The notes under the pieces: generated by a model | The model's database searches: none | Told to the model about the DNA's origin: nothing | Seen by the model: the letters and a program-made list of their open reading frames with translations, nothing else | Assembly (NCBI GenBank): GCA_016282455.1 | Contig: JAEEKM010000250.1 | Span: 1 to 5,389 of the forward strand | Direction: 5' to 3' | From: Treponema sp. | GTDB taxonomy: Bacteria > Spirochaetota > Spirochaetia > Treponematales > Treponemataceae | Length of the DNA stretch: 5,389 nucleotides | Part shown: positions 1 to 5,389 of the stretch, piece after piece | How positions within the stretch are numbered: the first letter of the stretch is position 1 | How the letters are laid out: each line of letters opens with the position of its first letter | Position numbers and translations under genes: made by a program

Positions 1-89
1 ATGGATACGGGAGAAATCTGTCTGGAACAGGAAATAATAGTTAAAGAAAAAACAAGAGATGTAAAAATGATGGAAAGATTTTTTTTCAT
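1..89 (-). CDS. Lipoprotein, N-terminal fragment (runs off the left edge)
   Basis: The first 29 codons of a gene that continues past base 1. The peptide starts MKKNLSIIF, then has a hydrophobic stretch to about residue 19, then I18-I19-S20-C21. This is a type II (lipoprotein) signal peptide with a relaxed lipobox of the kind accepted in spirochaetes. Cys21 would become the lipidated first residue, followed by SRQISPVS, a typical flexible tether. The mature protein would be anchored to a membrane facing the periplasm or outside; its function is not visible. The ATG overlaps the EFR1 stop by one base (TAATG) and has a Shine-Dalgarno sequence six bases upstream, so it is probably translated with the EFR1 gene. 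Codons 2-4 form a run of eight A. The frame is open to the edge. The lipoprotein call is fairly secure; the product beyond it is unknown. Confidence 0.78.
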   Translation of the reverse strand, partial: MKKNLSIIFTSLVFSLTIISCSRQISPVS

Positions 90-1045
90 TAACAATCCTT
101 TTCTTCTTGAGCTGCTTCCAAAATCATATTATCCCTTTCCCTATAATACTTATAGTAAAGCCAGCGCTTAATGCCTTTAAGTTCTTCTCCAAAACAGGAA
201 TCTGGCAGGGAAGGATCCATTGCAGTCTGCTCAATTTTATAACTACCGTTAACCCGCCATCCGTTTAAAAGACCAATGCTGATTGCTTTCGAAGGACAGT
301 TAAAAGAACAGCGTACGCAAAGGGCACACTTTGTTCCAAAGCGGAAGCGGTCTGCTTTTTCGTCATAGCGGATGTTGTCGTAGGGGCAGCCTTTTACACA
401 CTTCATGCACTTAACACACTTGTTCATGTCCACTTTCATAAAGGGGCCCTGGGCCTGTGCATAAAGCCATTCAATTCTGAAAAGGGGAACAAACCATCCC
501 TTAAGGCGGCTTGTATGAACCTTCTCTTTTTTACCGCAGAGAATTTGTTCTGCATGAATCTTTACAAGTTTTTGTGCATAAAGCCATTCGCCCTTTACCA
601 TTTCAGGCGTATGTCTGAAAATCATATTGTAGGGCATGACATAATGTCTTTCGCTCAAAAAAGTAAAACCCTTGCGCTCTAAGATTTTAATGAACTTTTG
701 TGAAGAATAATCATTAAAGTGAAGCCCCTCACCGCTTGTCTTAAAAATAAAGGCAGATTTTTTTTCACCGTCCGAATTTTTTACTGACGGAAGGGAACGG
801 CAAAAGTCTACAAAAATTTTAGGTGCATTAAAACCATGAACCGGATAGGCAAAAGCACAAAGGTCATAATCGTTTGGGTCAGGAATTATTTTTTCTTCGC
901 CTGTATTTTTTTCAAGATGCTCCACACTAAAAATGTTTACGTCGTATTGAGAAGAAAGATTTGTTCTGTAAAGTTCCGCCACCTTTTTTGTATTTCCGGT
1001 TCCGGAGAAAACATAGATGACGGCACGTTTTGTAAGTTCACTCAT
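89..1045 (-). CDS. EFR1-family flavodoxin-ferredoxin fusion protein
   Basis: A 318-residue soluble electron carrier. Residues 8-165 resemble a flavodoxin: a beta strand (AVIYVF) runs into S14-G-T-G-N-T19, the phosphate-binding loop for FMN, and the central stretch has the flavodoxin-like AYPVHGFNAPK (66-76). Residues 205-255 are a two-cluster ferredoxin with C210-x2-C213-x2-C216-x3-C220-P and C240-x2-C243-x2-C246-x3-C250-P, enough for two [4Fe-4S] clusters. This flavodoxin-plus-ferredoxin order is that of the EFR1 family, common in anaerobes; its physiological partners are not established. The C-terminal 60 residues are charged and unassigned. It lies 68 bases after the epimerase stop and overlaps the lipoprotein start, so it is the middle gene of an operon. 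The start has no recognisable Shine-Dalgarno site, but an upstream TGA in this frame rules out any longer start. Translation may depend on coupling through the ATGA overlap at 1042-1045. The family call is strong; the electron donor and acceptor are unknown. Confidence 0.9.
   Translation of the reverse strand: MSELTKRAVIYVFSGTGNTKKVAELYRTNLSSQYDVNIFSVEHLEKNTGEEKIIPDPNDYDLCAFAYPVHGFNAPKIFVDFCRSLPSVKNSDGEKKSAFIFKTSGEGLHFNDYSSQKFIKILERKGFTFLSERHYVMPYNMIFRHTPEMVKGEWLYAQKLVKIHAEQILCGKKEKVHTSRLKGWFVPLFRIEWLYAQAQGPFMKVDMNKCVKCMKCVKGCPYDNIRYDEKADRFRFGTKCALCVRCSFNCPSKAISIGLLNGWRVNGSYKIEQTAMDPSLPDSCFGEELKGIKRWLYYKYYRERDNMILEAAQEEKDC
96..100 (-). promoter_or_regulatory. Shine-Dalgarno site of the lipoprotein gene
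   Basis: AAGGA on the minus strand, inside the last codons of the EFR1 gene, with a six-base spacer (90-95) to the ATG at 89. The good match and spacing support both the lipoprotein start and the reading that this organism uses Shine-Dalgarno initiation inside operons. The operon-head genes in this window have no such site. Confidence 0.7.
456..589 (-). repeat. 17-bp exact direct repeat inside the EFR1 gene
   Basis: The plus-strand 17-mer TGTGCATAAAGCCATTC occurs at 456-472 and again at 573-589. The copies are 117 bases apart, exactly 39 codons, and both encode EWLYAQ (residues 153-158 and 192-197). Sequence next to the copies does not match, so this is not a longer duplication. The copies bracket the linker between the flavodoxin and ferredoxin parts. 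Recombination between them would remove 39 residues in frame. Confidence 0.85.
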
Positions 1046-1110
1046 AGTTTTTTTGCAGAGACCAGAAGGTCATCGTCCTCGTGTTCGTCATAGGGGTATT
1101 CGTTATTCAC
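1042..1110 (-). other. Open 22-codon tail after tandem stops: severed epimerase C-terminus or GTG-started coupling peptide
   Basis: The epimerase frame ends at TAA (1114-1116) followed directly by a second in-frame TAA (1111-1113). The same frame then resumes with GTG (1108-1110) and stays open to TGA at 1042-1044. That TGA overlaps the EFR1 ATG as ATGA, the usual layout of translationally coupled genes. The 22 residues read (V/M)NNEYPYDEHEDDD and then LLVSAKKL, very acidic and protein-like rather than random. One reading is that two nonsense codons removed the original C-terminus of the epimerase. The other is that a ribosome restarts at GTG and the mini-ORF carries it to the EFR1 start. No Shine-Dalgarno site precedes the GTG. 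I favour the severed tail, with modest confidence. Confidence 0.5.
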
Positions 1111-1113
1111 TTA

Positions 1114-2640
1114 TTATTTAGAATGAGTGTCGTACCAGACCTGCGCATAGCAGGGAATGCTTGCAGAAAGTTTGTCGTAATTCCAATTACTATCAGGCGG
1201 AAGTGGCTCACAGCAAACGGGACACCAGAACCCCGCTTTAAGAATTGCAAAGGGAGTTGACTTAAAACTGTGTCCGTTGTGGCACTTCCATTCAAGAGCG
1301 GTGTGGAGGTCTCCTTTTTGCATGGAAGAAGAAAGCACCTCTCCACCACGGAAGGCGGCTGCACTCTTCATGTCATTTATATCAAGTTCACTGTCTGCCT
1401 TTGATTCATCATAACCATGACTCAGTTTATAGCGTTCTGCTTTACTTTCGTCTTTTAAATCTGAGTAGTCAATTTTTCCTTCCGGAGTCTGACCTTTAGA
1501 AAGAACTGGAAATTTATCCCAGGTTTTAGGAAGTTCCTCATAAGCTTTCATTCCGCCCCAGAAGGCATCTATGCGGCCCTTCTTTCCAAGACGAATCCAG
1601 TTCTGCGGAGAATTGCTGTTTTTAAGAAGACGTTCGATTGCAAATTTTCTGATAAGTTTTGCAGGAAGGAGTTTTCCCAGTTTGTAATACCACAGCTGTT
1701 TTTCCATGCGCTTCCAGAAGTCTGCAGAACTTTCTCTTCTGTAATGAAGCCAGGAATCAAGCACATGTGTATCCGTGTACCAGACTCCATGAAAGTTACG
1801 GGGAATATTCCAGTGGGGTTCAAAAAACTTTTCTGCATTTGCACCCATAAGGGCAAAACCGGAGTTGAAAGTATCGTATCCTGTTTCACGGCAGGAAGCA
1901 CCACCGCCGATGTTGTAATCGTTTCGCCAGAAACCATTCAGTTTACCGTCAATGTCGTAGTCAACAAGGTGTTCAATCATGAGGCCTGAGTCACTGTCTG
2001 TAATCCATTCAAAAGGAGCGTTCCAGCAGGTATGAAACATGAGTCCGTCATTCATGTTGTTGGCAAGAAAATATTTGTGATAAACTGCACTCTGTCTGAG
2101 CACCACCCAGTTTTTTAATCCGCTTTCAAGAACATAGCGTTCACCTTTTATTTTACTTGCAGAATAAAAATCATAGGCACTTCCCATAACAGGATCGCCC
2201 ATTCTGCACCAGGGATGATGATAGTCTCTGTTACCATAAACGGCAACTGTTGAAATGTGAACATATTTTATTTCATCTGCACGACCGGAGTTTTTAATTG
2301 CATCTACAATTTTTACAGTACCTGTGTAGTTTACTCTGACTGTATTCTCCGGATTGTGATCTGCCTTAGGTGGAATAACCGCCGCACAGTGAACGACATA
2401 ATCTGCATCTTCGATTAAATGGGAAAGAGCATGGTCGTCCTGCAGTGAACCCTGAATGATTGTGATTCTGTTTTTGCCTTTTTTTAGAAGTGATTTAAAA
2501 AAACTTTTTGCTGAATCTGGATTTCTAACAAGAAGACGAATGGCATAATTTTTTTCTGACTTTAAGAGATGGGAAAGCACCTCACCGCCCATGGCACCTG
2601 TCGCACCTGTAAGAGCGACCACATACTGATTATCTTTCAT
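1114..2640 (-). CDS. NAD-dependent epimerase/dehydratase (extended SDR) with C-terminal zinc-ribbon-like module
   Basis: A 508-residue protein. The N-terminal 250 or so residues are an extended short-chain dehydrogenase/reductase. They show the nucleotide-binding G12-x2-G15-x2-G18, an acidic-to-basic switch after strand 2 (LVRN, 37-40), HCAAVIPP at 84-91, catalytic S130 in HISTVAVYG, and Y159-x3-K163. Such enzymes oxidise, reduce or epimerise nucleotide sugars, flavonoid-like or steroid-like alcohols, or lipids with NAD(P); the substrate cannot be told here. Residues 260-400 are a large substrate-side or accessory region rich in Trp and Tyr. Near the C-terminus, W451-K-C453-x3-H457 and C473-P-x-C476-C477 resemble a treble-clef or zinc-ribbon knuckle, unusual in an SDR. 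The start is the first ATG after a plausible promoter, and no Shine-Dalgarno site is visible. The protein ends at tandem TAA codons, and the frame downstream suggests it may once have been about 24 residues longer. It heads the operon with EFR1 and a lipoprotein, which suggests a redox-linked modification pathway, but that is inference. Confidence 0.85.
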   Translation of the reverse strand: MKDNQYVVALTGATGAMGGEVLSHLLKSEKNYAIRLLVRNPDSAKSFFKSLLKKGKNRITIIQGSLQDDHALSHLIEDADYVVHCAAVIPPKADHNPENTVRVNYTGTVKIVDAIKNSGRADEIKYVHISTVAVYGNRDYHHPWCRMGDPVMGSAYDFYSASKIKGERYVLESGLKNWVVLRQSAVYHKYFLANNMNDGLMFHTCWNAPFEWITDSDSGLMIEHLVDYDIDGKLNGFWRNDYNIGGGASCRETGYDTFNSGFALMGANAEKFFEPHWNIPRNFHGVWYTDTHVLDSWLHYRRESSADFWKRMEKQLWYYKLGKLLPAKLIRKFAIERLLKNSNSPQNWIRLGKKGRIDAFWGGMKAYEELPKTWDKFPVLSKGQTPEGKIDYSDLKDESKAERYKLSHGYDESKADSELDINDMKSAAAFRGGEVLSSSMQKGDLHTALEWKCHNGHSFKSTPFAILKAGFWCPVCCEPLPPDSNWNYDKLSASIPCYAQVWYDTHSK

Positions 2641-2646
2641 GAAAGC

Positions 2647-2675
2647 AGTATACAGGTTTTAAGTAGCATGGGCAA
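2647..2675 (-). promoter_or_regulatory. Promoter of the epimerase-EFR1-lipoprotein operon
   Basis: On the minus strand, TTGCCC (2670-2675) and TATACT (2647-2652) are 17 bases apart, a good sigma-70-type arrangement (4/6 and 5/6 matches). Only six bases separate the -10 hexamer from the ATG at 2640, so the predicted first transcribed base falls at or next to the start codon. It lies in the 60-base gap after the receptor gene, giving the operon its own start. Confidence 0.55.
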
Positions 2676-2700
2676 TGGGAAAGGCTTTTCAAAAAAACAC

Positions 2701-4956
2701 TTAGTGGTTTTGTAAAAACTCCACAAAAGATTTTTCTTCCAGAGGTTTTGAATAGAAGTAACCCTGGGCCTGATCGCAGTTGATTGAACGCAGGAAGTCC
2801 CGCTGAGTTTTTGTTTCCACTCCTTCAAAGACAGTCTGCTTTTCAAGATGCTTACTCAGATTGATAAGGATGGCAATAAACTTGGCCGCCTTTTCATCCA
2901 TGTCGCCGTTTGATTTTGTAGAAGAGGAAAGAAAATCCCTGTCAAACTTAAGCACATCTACCGGAACTTTTGTAAGCATATTGAGGGAAGACTCACCGCT
3001 TCCAAAATCATCCATGGCAACAGAAAAACCTGCCTGATGCAAACGCTCAGTTACATCTTTAAGAGTATCATTGTCCATTACGGAACGTTCAAGAATTTCT
3101 ACCTGAACTAATTCAGGCGGAATCTTGTATTTATTAAAGAGTTCCATAAAACGGCTCATAAATTTTTCAGGCTTATTGTGGTTGCGGGACATGTTCACGG
3201 AAATAGGAACAACCTTTTTTCCTTCCTTAAGCTGCTGCTGAATAAATGCAAAAACTTTTTCGTAAACATAAAAATCAAGATTTTTAATAAAACCGTTCTT
3301 TTCAAAAAGAGGAATGAATTTATCAGGAGTAATAATTCCCCTGTCCTTGGACTTCCATCTTACAAGCGCTTCTGCACCAACAACAGAATCATCAGAAAGA
3401 GAAACCTTGGGCTGATACATCACAAAGAATTCATTATCTTCCAGAGCTTTTTCCATGTGGAGTTCCAGAATATTTTCTTCACTGGCTTTATAAATTTCGC
3501 GTGAATTGTAAATGGAATACATGTCAAGAATATTATCCTTGATTGTTCCCTTTGCAAAAGAAGCCTGACCTATCAAATCCTTTATGCTCACATTCTCGTC
3601 ATGCCCGGGTCTGAAAAAGGTAATACCGATTTTGGGGAAGAAAGGAACTTCATATTTTTTTATTTCTACCATTAAGGCAGAAGTTTCCTTTTGAAAAATA
3701 GACATTGCATTTCTAACATCGTTCACCTTAAAGAGACAATAGAACCTGTCTGCATAACCGCGGCCAATCATTCCATGATGGTTTCTGACAATTGTATTTA
3801 ACAAAGTGGAATAGAAGAAAATTACTTTATCTCCAGTTTCAGGTCCAAAATTTTTGTTGATAAATTTGAATGCACGAATATCACAATCGGCAATCATAAA
3901 TTTTGATTTAGGATTATGCTTAAGATAACGGCCCGCTTCCATTTCAAACTTTTGTCTGGTCCACAGATTAGTCAGGGAATCATAAACCACAGACACCTGC
4001 TGTCTTCTGTAGAATCTTTCCGTTATGTACATTTCCAGAAAAAGAAGAATGAAAAGAGAAATTAAAGAAATGACAATAACCGTTATGCGGGTTGTATTCT
4101 GCTGGGAATAAATTTTCTGCAGTTCTTTTTTTTCAAAACCGACGGATAGAGTCCAGCCGCAGTTCTCAATTTTAGTATAAAACAAATCAACGGGATTGCC
4201 CTTTGAATCTACAGTTTCTGCAAAGCCAGAACCTGAGGAAGAAATTTTATCTGATGAAAATAGTTTGTAATCTGAATTGGCAGGAACAAAAATTTCACCA
4301 ATCATTTTTTTGTTGATACTGTAAATAAATCTTCCGGAACGGTCGATCAGAAAAACGGCACAGTTTTCACCGATAGAAACTTTCTCAGGCAAAACCTCAA
4401 ACTTATCTAACTTAATTGAACCGCATAAAATACCAATCAGTTCACCATTATCAAAAACAGGCTCTTCAATAATAATAACAGATGCATCTGCAATTTCTGA
4501 TTTGTAAATATCTGACACATAATACTGTTCATTTTCTTTCCAGTCAGTTTTTAAATAAGGACTGCCTGATAAATCCAAAACACTGCCTTCTGAAAAATAT
4601 CCTTTTCCATCAGGAGTAACATAGAAGGTTGCACAAATGTCTTTGTGAATAAGATTTTTGTTATACTCAAGCCACTTTTGAATACGGGCAGTGTCTTTTG
4701 TCTTAAACATCTCTTCATCATAAATGGATGAAAGGGAAGTATGATAATTTTCAAGATAATAGTACATGGCATTGGAATAACCTTCCAGCACACTTTCGCA
4801 GGTAGAAAAATACTGTTTCTCTGCATTCTTAAGGGCACGGTCCATCACAAAATCAGTAAGAAAAAAAACAAGCAGCATTATTAAACCGCTTACCGCAAGA
4901 GTGGAAATAAATCGTGCTTTTGTGGGATCTATTATTTTCTTAACCTCTTTTTCCAT
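2701..4956 (-). CDS. Membrane receptor with degenerate GGDEF and catalytically intact EAL domain (c-di-GMP phosphodiesterase)
   Basis: A 751-residue inner-membrane signalling protein. Helix 1 spans about residues 17-38 and helix 2 about 291-310, enclosing a roughly 250-residue extracytoplasmic region. Its size and layout fit a double-Cache-type sensor, although I see no diagnostic ligand motif. A GGDEF-like domain (323-485) keeps the fold signature YDSLTNLWTRQKFE, but the active site reads RGYADRF at 399-405, so GGDEF has become YADRF, and the second metal aspartate appears to be R361. It should not make c-di-GMP. The EAL domain (495-748) keeps every residue expected for catalysis: E529 (EALVRW), N588 (VNMS), E620 (VEILE), D649-D650 (DDFGSG), K670 (LKFD), E711 (EGVET) and Q731 (QGY). 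It should therefore hydrolyse c-di-GMP to pGpG, with the degenerate GGDEF perhaps acting as a regulatory GTP-binding module. The start is the only plausible one before helix 1. There is no usable Shine-Dalgarno site: AGGG lies only one base from the ATG. It is transcribed separately from both neighbours. Confidence 0.93.
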   Translation of the reverse strand: MEKEVKKIIDPTKARFISTLAVSGLIMLLVFFLTDFVMDRALKNAEKQYFSTCESVLEGYSNAMYYYLENYHTSLSSIYDEEMFKTKDTARIQKWLEYNKNLIHKDICATFYVTPDGKGYFSEGSVLDLSGSPYLKTDWKENEQYYVSDIYKSEIADASVIIIEEPVFDNGELIGILCGSIKLDKFEVLPEKVSIGENCAVFLIDRSGRFIYSINKKMIGEIFVPANSDYKLFSSDKISSSGSGFAETVDSKGNPVDLFYTKIENCGWTLSVGFEKKELQKIYSQQNTTRITVIVISLISLFILLFLEMYITERFYRRQQVSVVYDSLTNLWTRQKFEMEAGRYLKHNPKSKFMIADCDIRAFKFINKNFGPETGDKVIFFYSTLLNTIVRNHHGMIGRGYADRFYCLFKVNDVRNAMSIFQKETSALMVEIKKYEVPFFPKIGITFFRPGHDENVSIKDLIGQASFAKGTIKDNILDMYSIYNSREIYKASEENILELHMEKALEDNEFFVMYQPKVSLSDDSVVGAEALVRWKSKDRGIITPDKFIPLFEKNGFIKNLDFYVYEKVFAFIQQQLKEGKKVVPISVNMSRNHNKPEKFMSRFMELFNKYKIPPELVQVEILERSVMDNDTLKDVTERLHQAGFSVAMDDFGSGESSLNMLTKVPVDVLKFDRDFLSSSTKSNGDMDEKAAKFIAILINLSKHLEKQTVFEGVETKTQRDFLRSINCDQAQGYFYSKPLEEKSFVEFLQNH

Positions 4957-4963
4957 ACCCTAC

Positions 4964-4991
4964 ATTCTAACATAGAATTTTGAAAAGTGAA
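4964..4991 (-). promoter_or_regulatory. Extended -10 promoter of the GGDEF/EAL receptor gene
   Basis: The minus strand has TAGAAT at 4964-4969 preceded by TGT (4970-4972), an extended -10. A weaker -35-like TTCACT (4986-4991) sits 16 bases upstream. Seven bases separate the -10 from the ATG at 4956, so transcription would begin about one base before the start codon. The flanking gap is very AT-rich, so chance matches are possible. Confidence 0.5.
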
Positions 4992-5047
4992 CGATAATTT
5001 AATTATTTGTTTTAAGCACTATTTATTCATATAGGGGAGTCTGAAAG

Positions 5048-5070
5048 AAAAAAGTCGCCTTAAATGCGAC
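5048..5070 (-). terminator. Short rho-independent terminator after the XRE gene
   Basis: Read on the minus strand, GTCGC (5066-5070) and GCGAC (5054-5058) form a perfect five-pair GC-rich stem with a seven-base loop. Six T follow at once (5048-5053), and more T-rich sequence comes after a single C. It sits 35 bases past the XRE stop, the right place to end that transcript before the receptor promoter. The stem is short, so efficiency is uncertain. Confidence 0.5.
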
Positions 5071-5104
5071 CACAGGAAAAAGAACTTGTGTTAAATTAGG
5101 AATG

Positions 5105-5329
5105 CTAGTCCAGTTTGGACTCAATCAGCGCTGAAACTTCGCTAAGGGAAAGGTCAAAGAAACGGGCAATTTTATAAAGCACAAGCAGAGAGGGAAGTTT
5201 TTTACCATTCTCAATCTCTGAAACATACACCTGATGCGAATCAATTTCCTCTGCAAGCTTTTCCTGTGACAGGCCTTTTTCAAGACGTAGTTCCCGAAGA
5301 GCCTCGCCCACCGCTTCATTCATTGACAT
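5105..5329 (-). CDS. Small XRE-family helix-turn-helix transcriptional regulator
   Basis: A 74-residue protein made almost entirely of one Cro/C1-type (XRE) DNA-binding domain, about residues 8-68. The core LRELRLEKGLSQEKLAEEI leads into the turn, then the recognition helix region around 33-44 with the family hallmark VSEIENGKK. The rest, P46 to about 68, is the closing helices (LYKIARFFDLSLSEVSALIE). No sensor or oligomerisation domain follows, as is usual for small regulators of this type. The start at 5329 has no Shine-Dalgarno site; a second Met lies at residue 3 (5323), and either could be used. The gene begins 24 bases from an outward-facing promoter, so repression of itself and of a divergent neighbour is likely, by analogy with the family. 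Such proteins serve in phage, toxin-antitoxin and housekeeping circuits, and the window does not decide among these. Confidence 0.9.
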   Translation of the reverse strand: MSMNEAVGEALRELRLEKGLSQEKLAEEIDSHQVYVSEIENGKKLPSLLVLYKIARFFDLSLSEVSALIESKLD

Positions 5330-5335
5330 ATATAT

Positions 5336-5364
5336 AGAATAAAGTGAAATCGATTGAAAAGTTA
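5336..5364 (-). promoter_or_regulatory. Possible promoter of the XRE gene
   Basis: On the minus strand, TATTCT at 5336-5341 is an acceptable -10 hexamer. The hexamer 17 bases upstream (TAACTT, 5359-5364) is a poor -35. The predicted first transcribed base coincides with the A of the ATG at 5329. The weak -35 keeps confidence low; TATAAC at 5362-5367 is an alternative -10 that would give an ordinary leader of about 25 bases. Confidence 0.35.
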
Positions 5365-5382
5365 TAAACTATGGCTTATAAT
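5354..5382 (+). promoter_or_regulatory. Near-consensus divergent promoter reading out of the right edge
   Basis: Plus-strand TTGAAA (5354-5359) and TATAAT (5377-5382) are separated by exactly 17 bases, matching sigma-70 consensus at 5/6 and 6/6 positions. Predicted transcription starts near 5389, the last base of the window, so a rightward gene should begin just outside. An alternative is that a gene starts at ATG 5371 (MAYNFK, open to the edge), in which case TATAAT is simply Tyr-Asn codons. That ATG has no Shine-Dalgarno site, so I favour the promoter. Confidence 0.5.
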
Positions 5383-5386
5383 TTTA
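5357..5386. repeat. Imperfect inverted repeat over the divergent promoter (candidate XRE operator)
   Basis: AAAAGTTATAA (5357-5367) and TTATAATTTTA (5376-5386) are inverted copies matching at 9 of 11 positions around an eight-base centre. The dyad covers the -10 and most of the spacer of the outward promoter and lies 28 bases from the XRE start, as expected for an operator of a small XRE repressor. The arms are nearly all A and T, so chance symmetry is a real possibility. Confidence 0.3.
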
Positions 5387-5389
5387 AGG

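Noticed and set aside
1..171. A plus-strand frame open from ATG at base 1 to TAA at 169-171.
   Set aside because: It lies entirely antisense to the lipoprotein start and the EFR1 3' end, both of which have strong signals, and it has no recognisable product.
1038..1091. A 17-codon ATG frame on the minus strand overlapping the EFR1 start.
   Set aside because: It is out of frame with the much more protein-like tail ending at 1042, has no ribosome site, and its residues (MTNTRTMTFW...) show no sign of selection.
1107..1937. Alternative minus-strand frames inside the epimerase gene (for example 1107-1364 and 1569-1937).
   Set aside because: They are frame shadows: low-complexity products without motifs, overlapping a gene whose SDR motifs are intact.
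2689..2706. Possible terminator after the receptor gene (CAC-TAA-GTG followed by seven T).
   Set aside because: The hairpin is only about three pairs around a three-base loop, too weak to call despite the T-run. Some readthrough from the receptor gene into the epimerase operon remains possible.
4957..5104. Possible c-di-GMP riboswitch or small RNA in the gap before the receptor gene.
   Set aside because: The only structure seen is the short terminator hairpin; the rest is AT-rich with no conserved aptamer pattern.
5371..5389. Plus-strand ATG start (MAYNFK) at the right edge.
   Set aside because: Only six codons are visible, no Shine-Dalgarno site precedes it, and it overlaps the TATAAT of a better-supported promoter. 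It stays an alternative, not a call.

Overview
The window is AT-rich bacterial DNA in which almost everything is coded on the minus strand, so the genes read right to left. The lipoprotein signal with a relaxed lipobox, the EFR1-type flavodoxin/ferredoxin protein, and the GGDEF/EAL receptor with degenerate cyclase motifs together suggest an anaerobic spirochaete, most likely Treponema-like. This is an inference from gene style, and a clostridial host is not excluded.

Layout from high to low coordinates, following transcription. (1) At the right edge is a small XRE-family regulator (5105-5329). Its start region overlaps a near-consensus promoter (5354-5382) that fires rightwards out of the window, so an unseen divergent gene probably lies just beyond the edge. 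(2) A short hairpin plus T-tract (5048-5070) separates it from a 751-residue membrane receptor (2701-4956). This has an extracytoplasmic sensor region, a degenerate GGDEF domain and an EAL domain with all catalytic residues, so it is predicted to degrade cyclic di-GMP. (3) A new promoter at 2647-2675 starts a three-gene operon. Its members are an extended-SDR (NAD-dependent epimerase/dehydratase) protein with a C-terminal zinc-ribbon-like module (1114-2640), an EFR1-family flavodoxin/2x[4Fe-4S] ferredoxin protein (89-1045), and the first 29 codons of a lipoprotein (89 down to 1). The lipoprotein overlaps the EFR1 stop codon as TAATG.

Three observations are not explained by routine annotation. 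First, the epimerase frame ends in two tandem TAA codons, yet the same frame then stays open for 22 more codons of protein-like, strongly acidic sequence. It stops exactly at an ATGA overlap with the EFR1 start. This looks like a severed C-terminus, or a GTG-started coupling peptide. Second, all three genes that head a transcription unit have a plausible -10 hexamer only 6-7 bases before the ATG and no Shine-Dalgarno sequence. The operon-internal lipoprotein has a good one. Leaderless initiation at unit heads is the simplest reading. Third, the XRE gene and the outward promoter share a region with an imperfect inverted repeat, a candidate operator.

The organism appears to use an epimerase/EFR1/lipoprotein cassette whose substrate cannot be told from sequence, next to a c-di-GMP signalling gene. 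I see no CRISPR array, RNA gene, transposon or integration site. No stretch longer than 300 bases lacks a gene.
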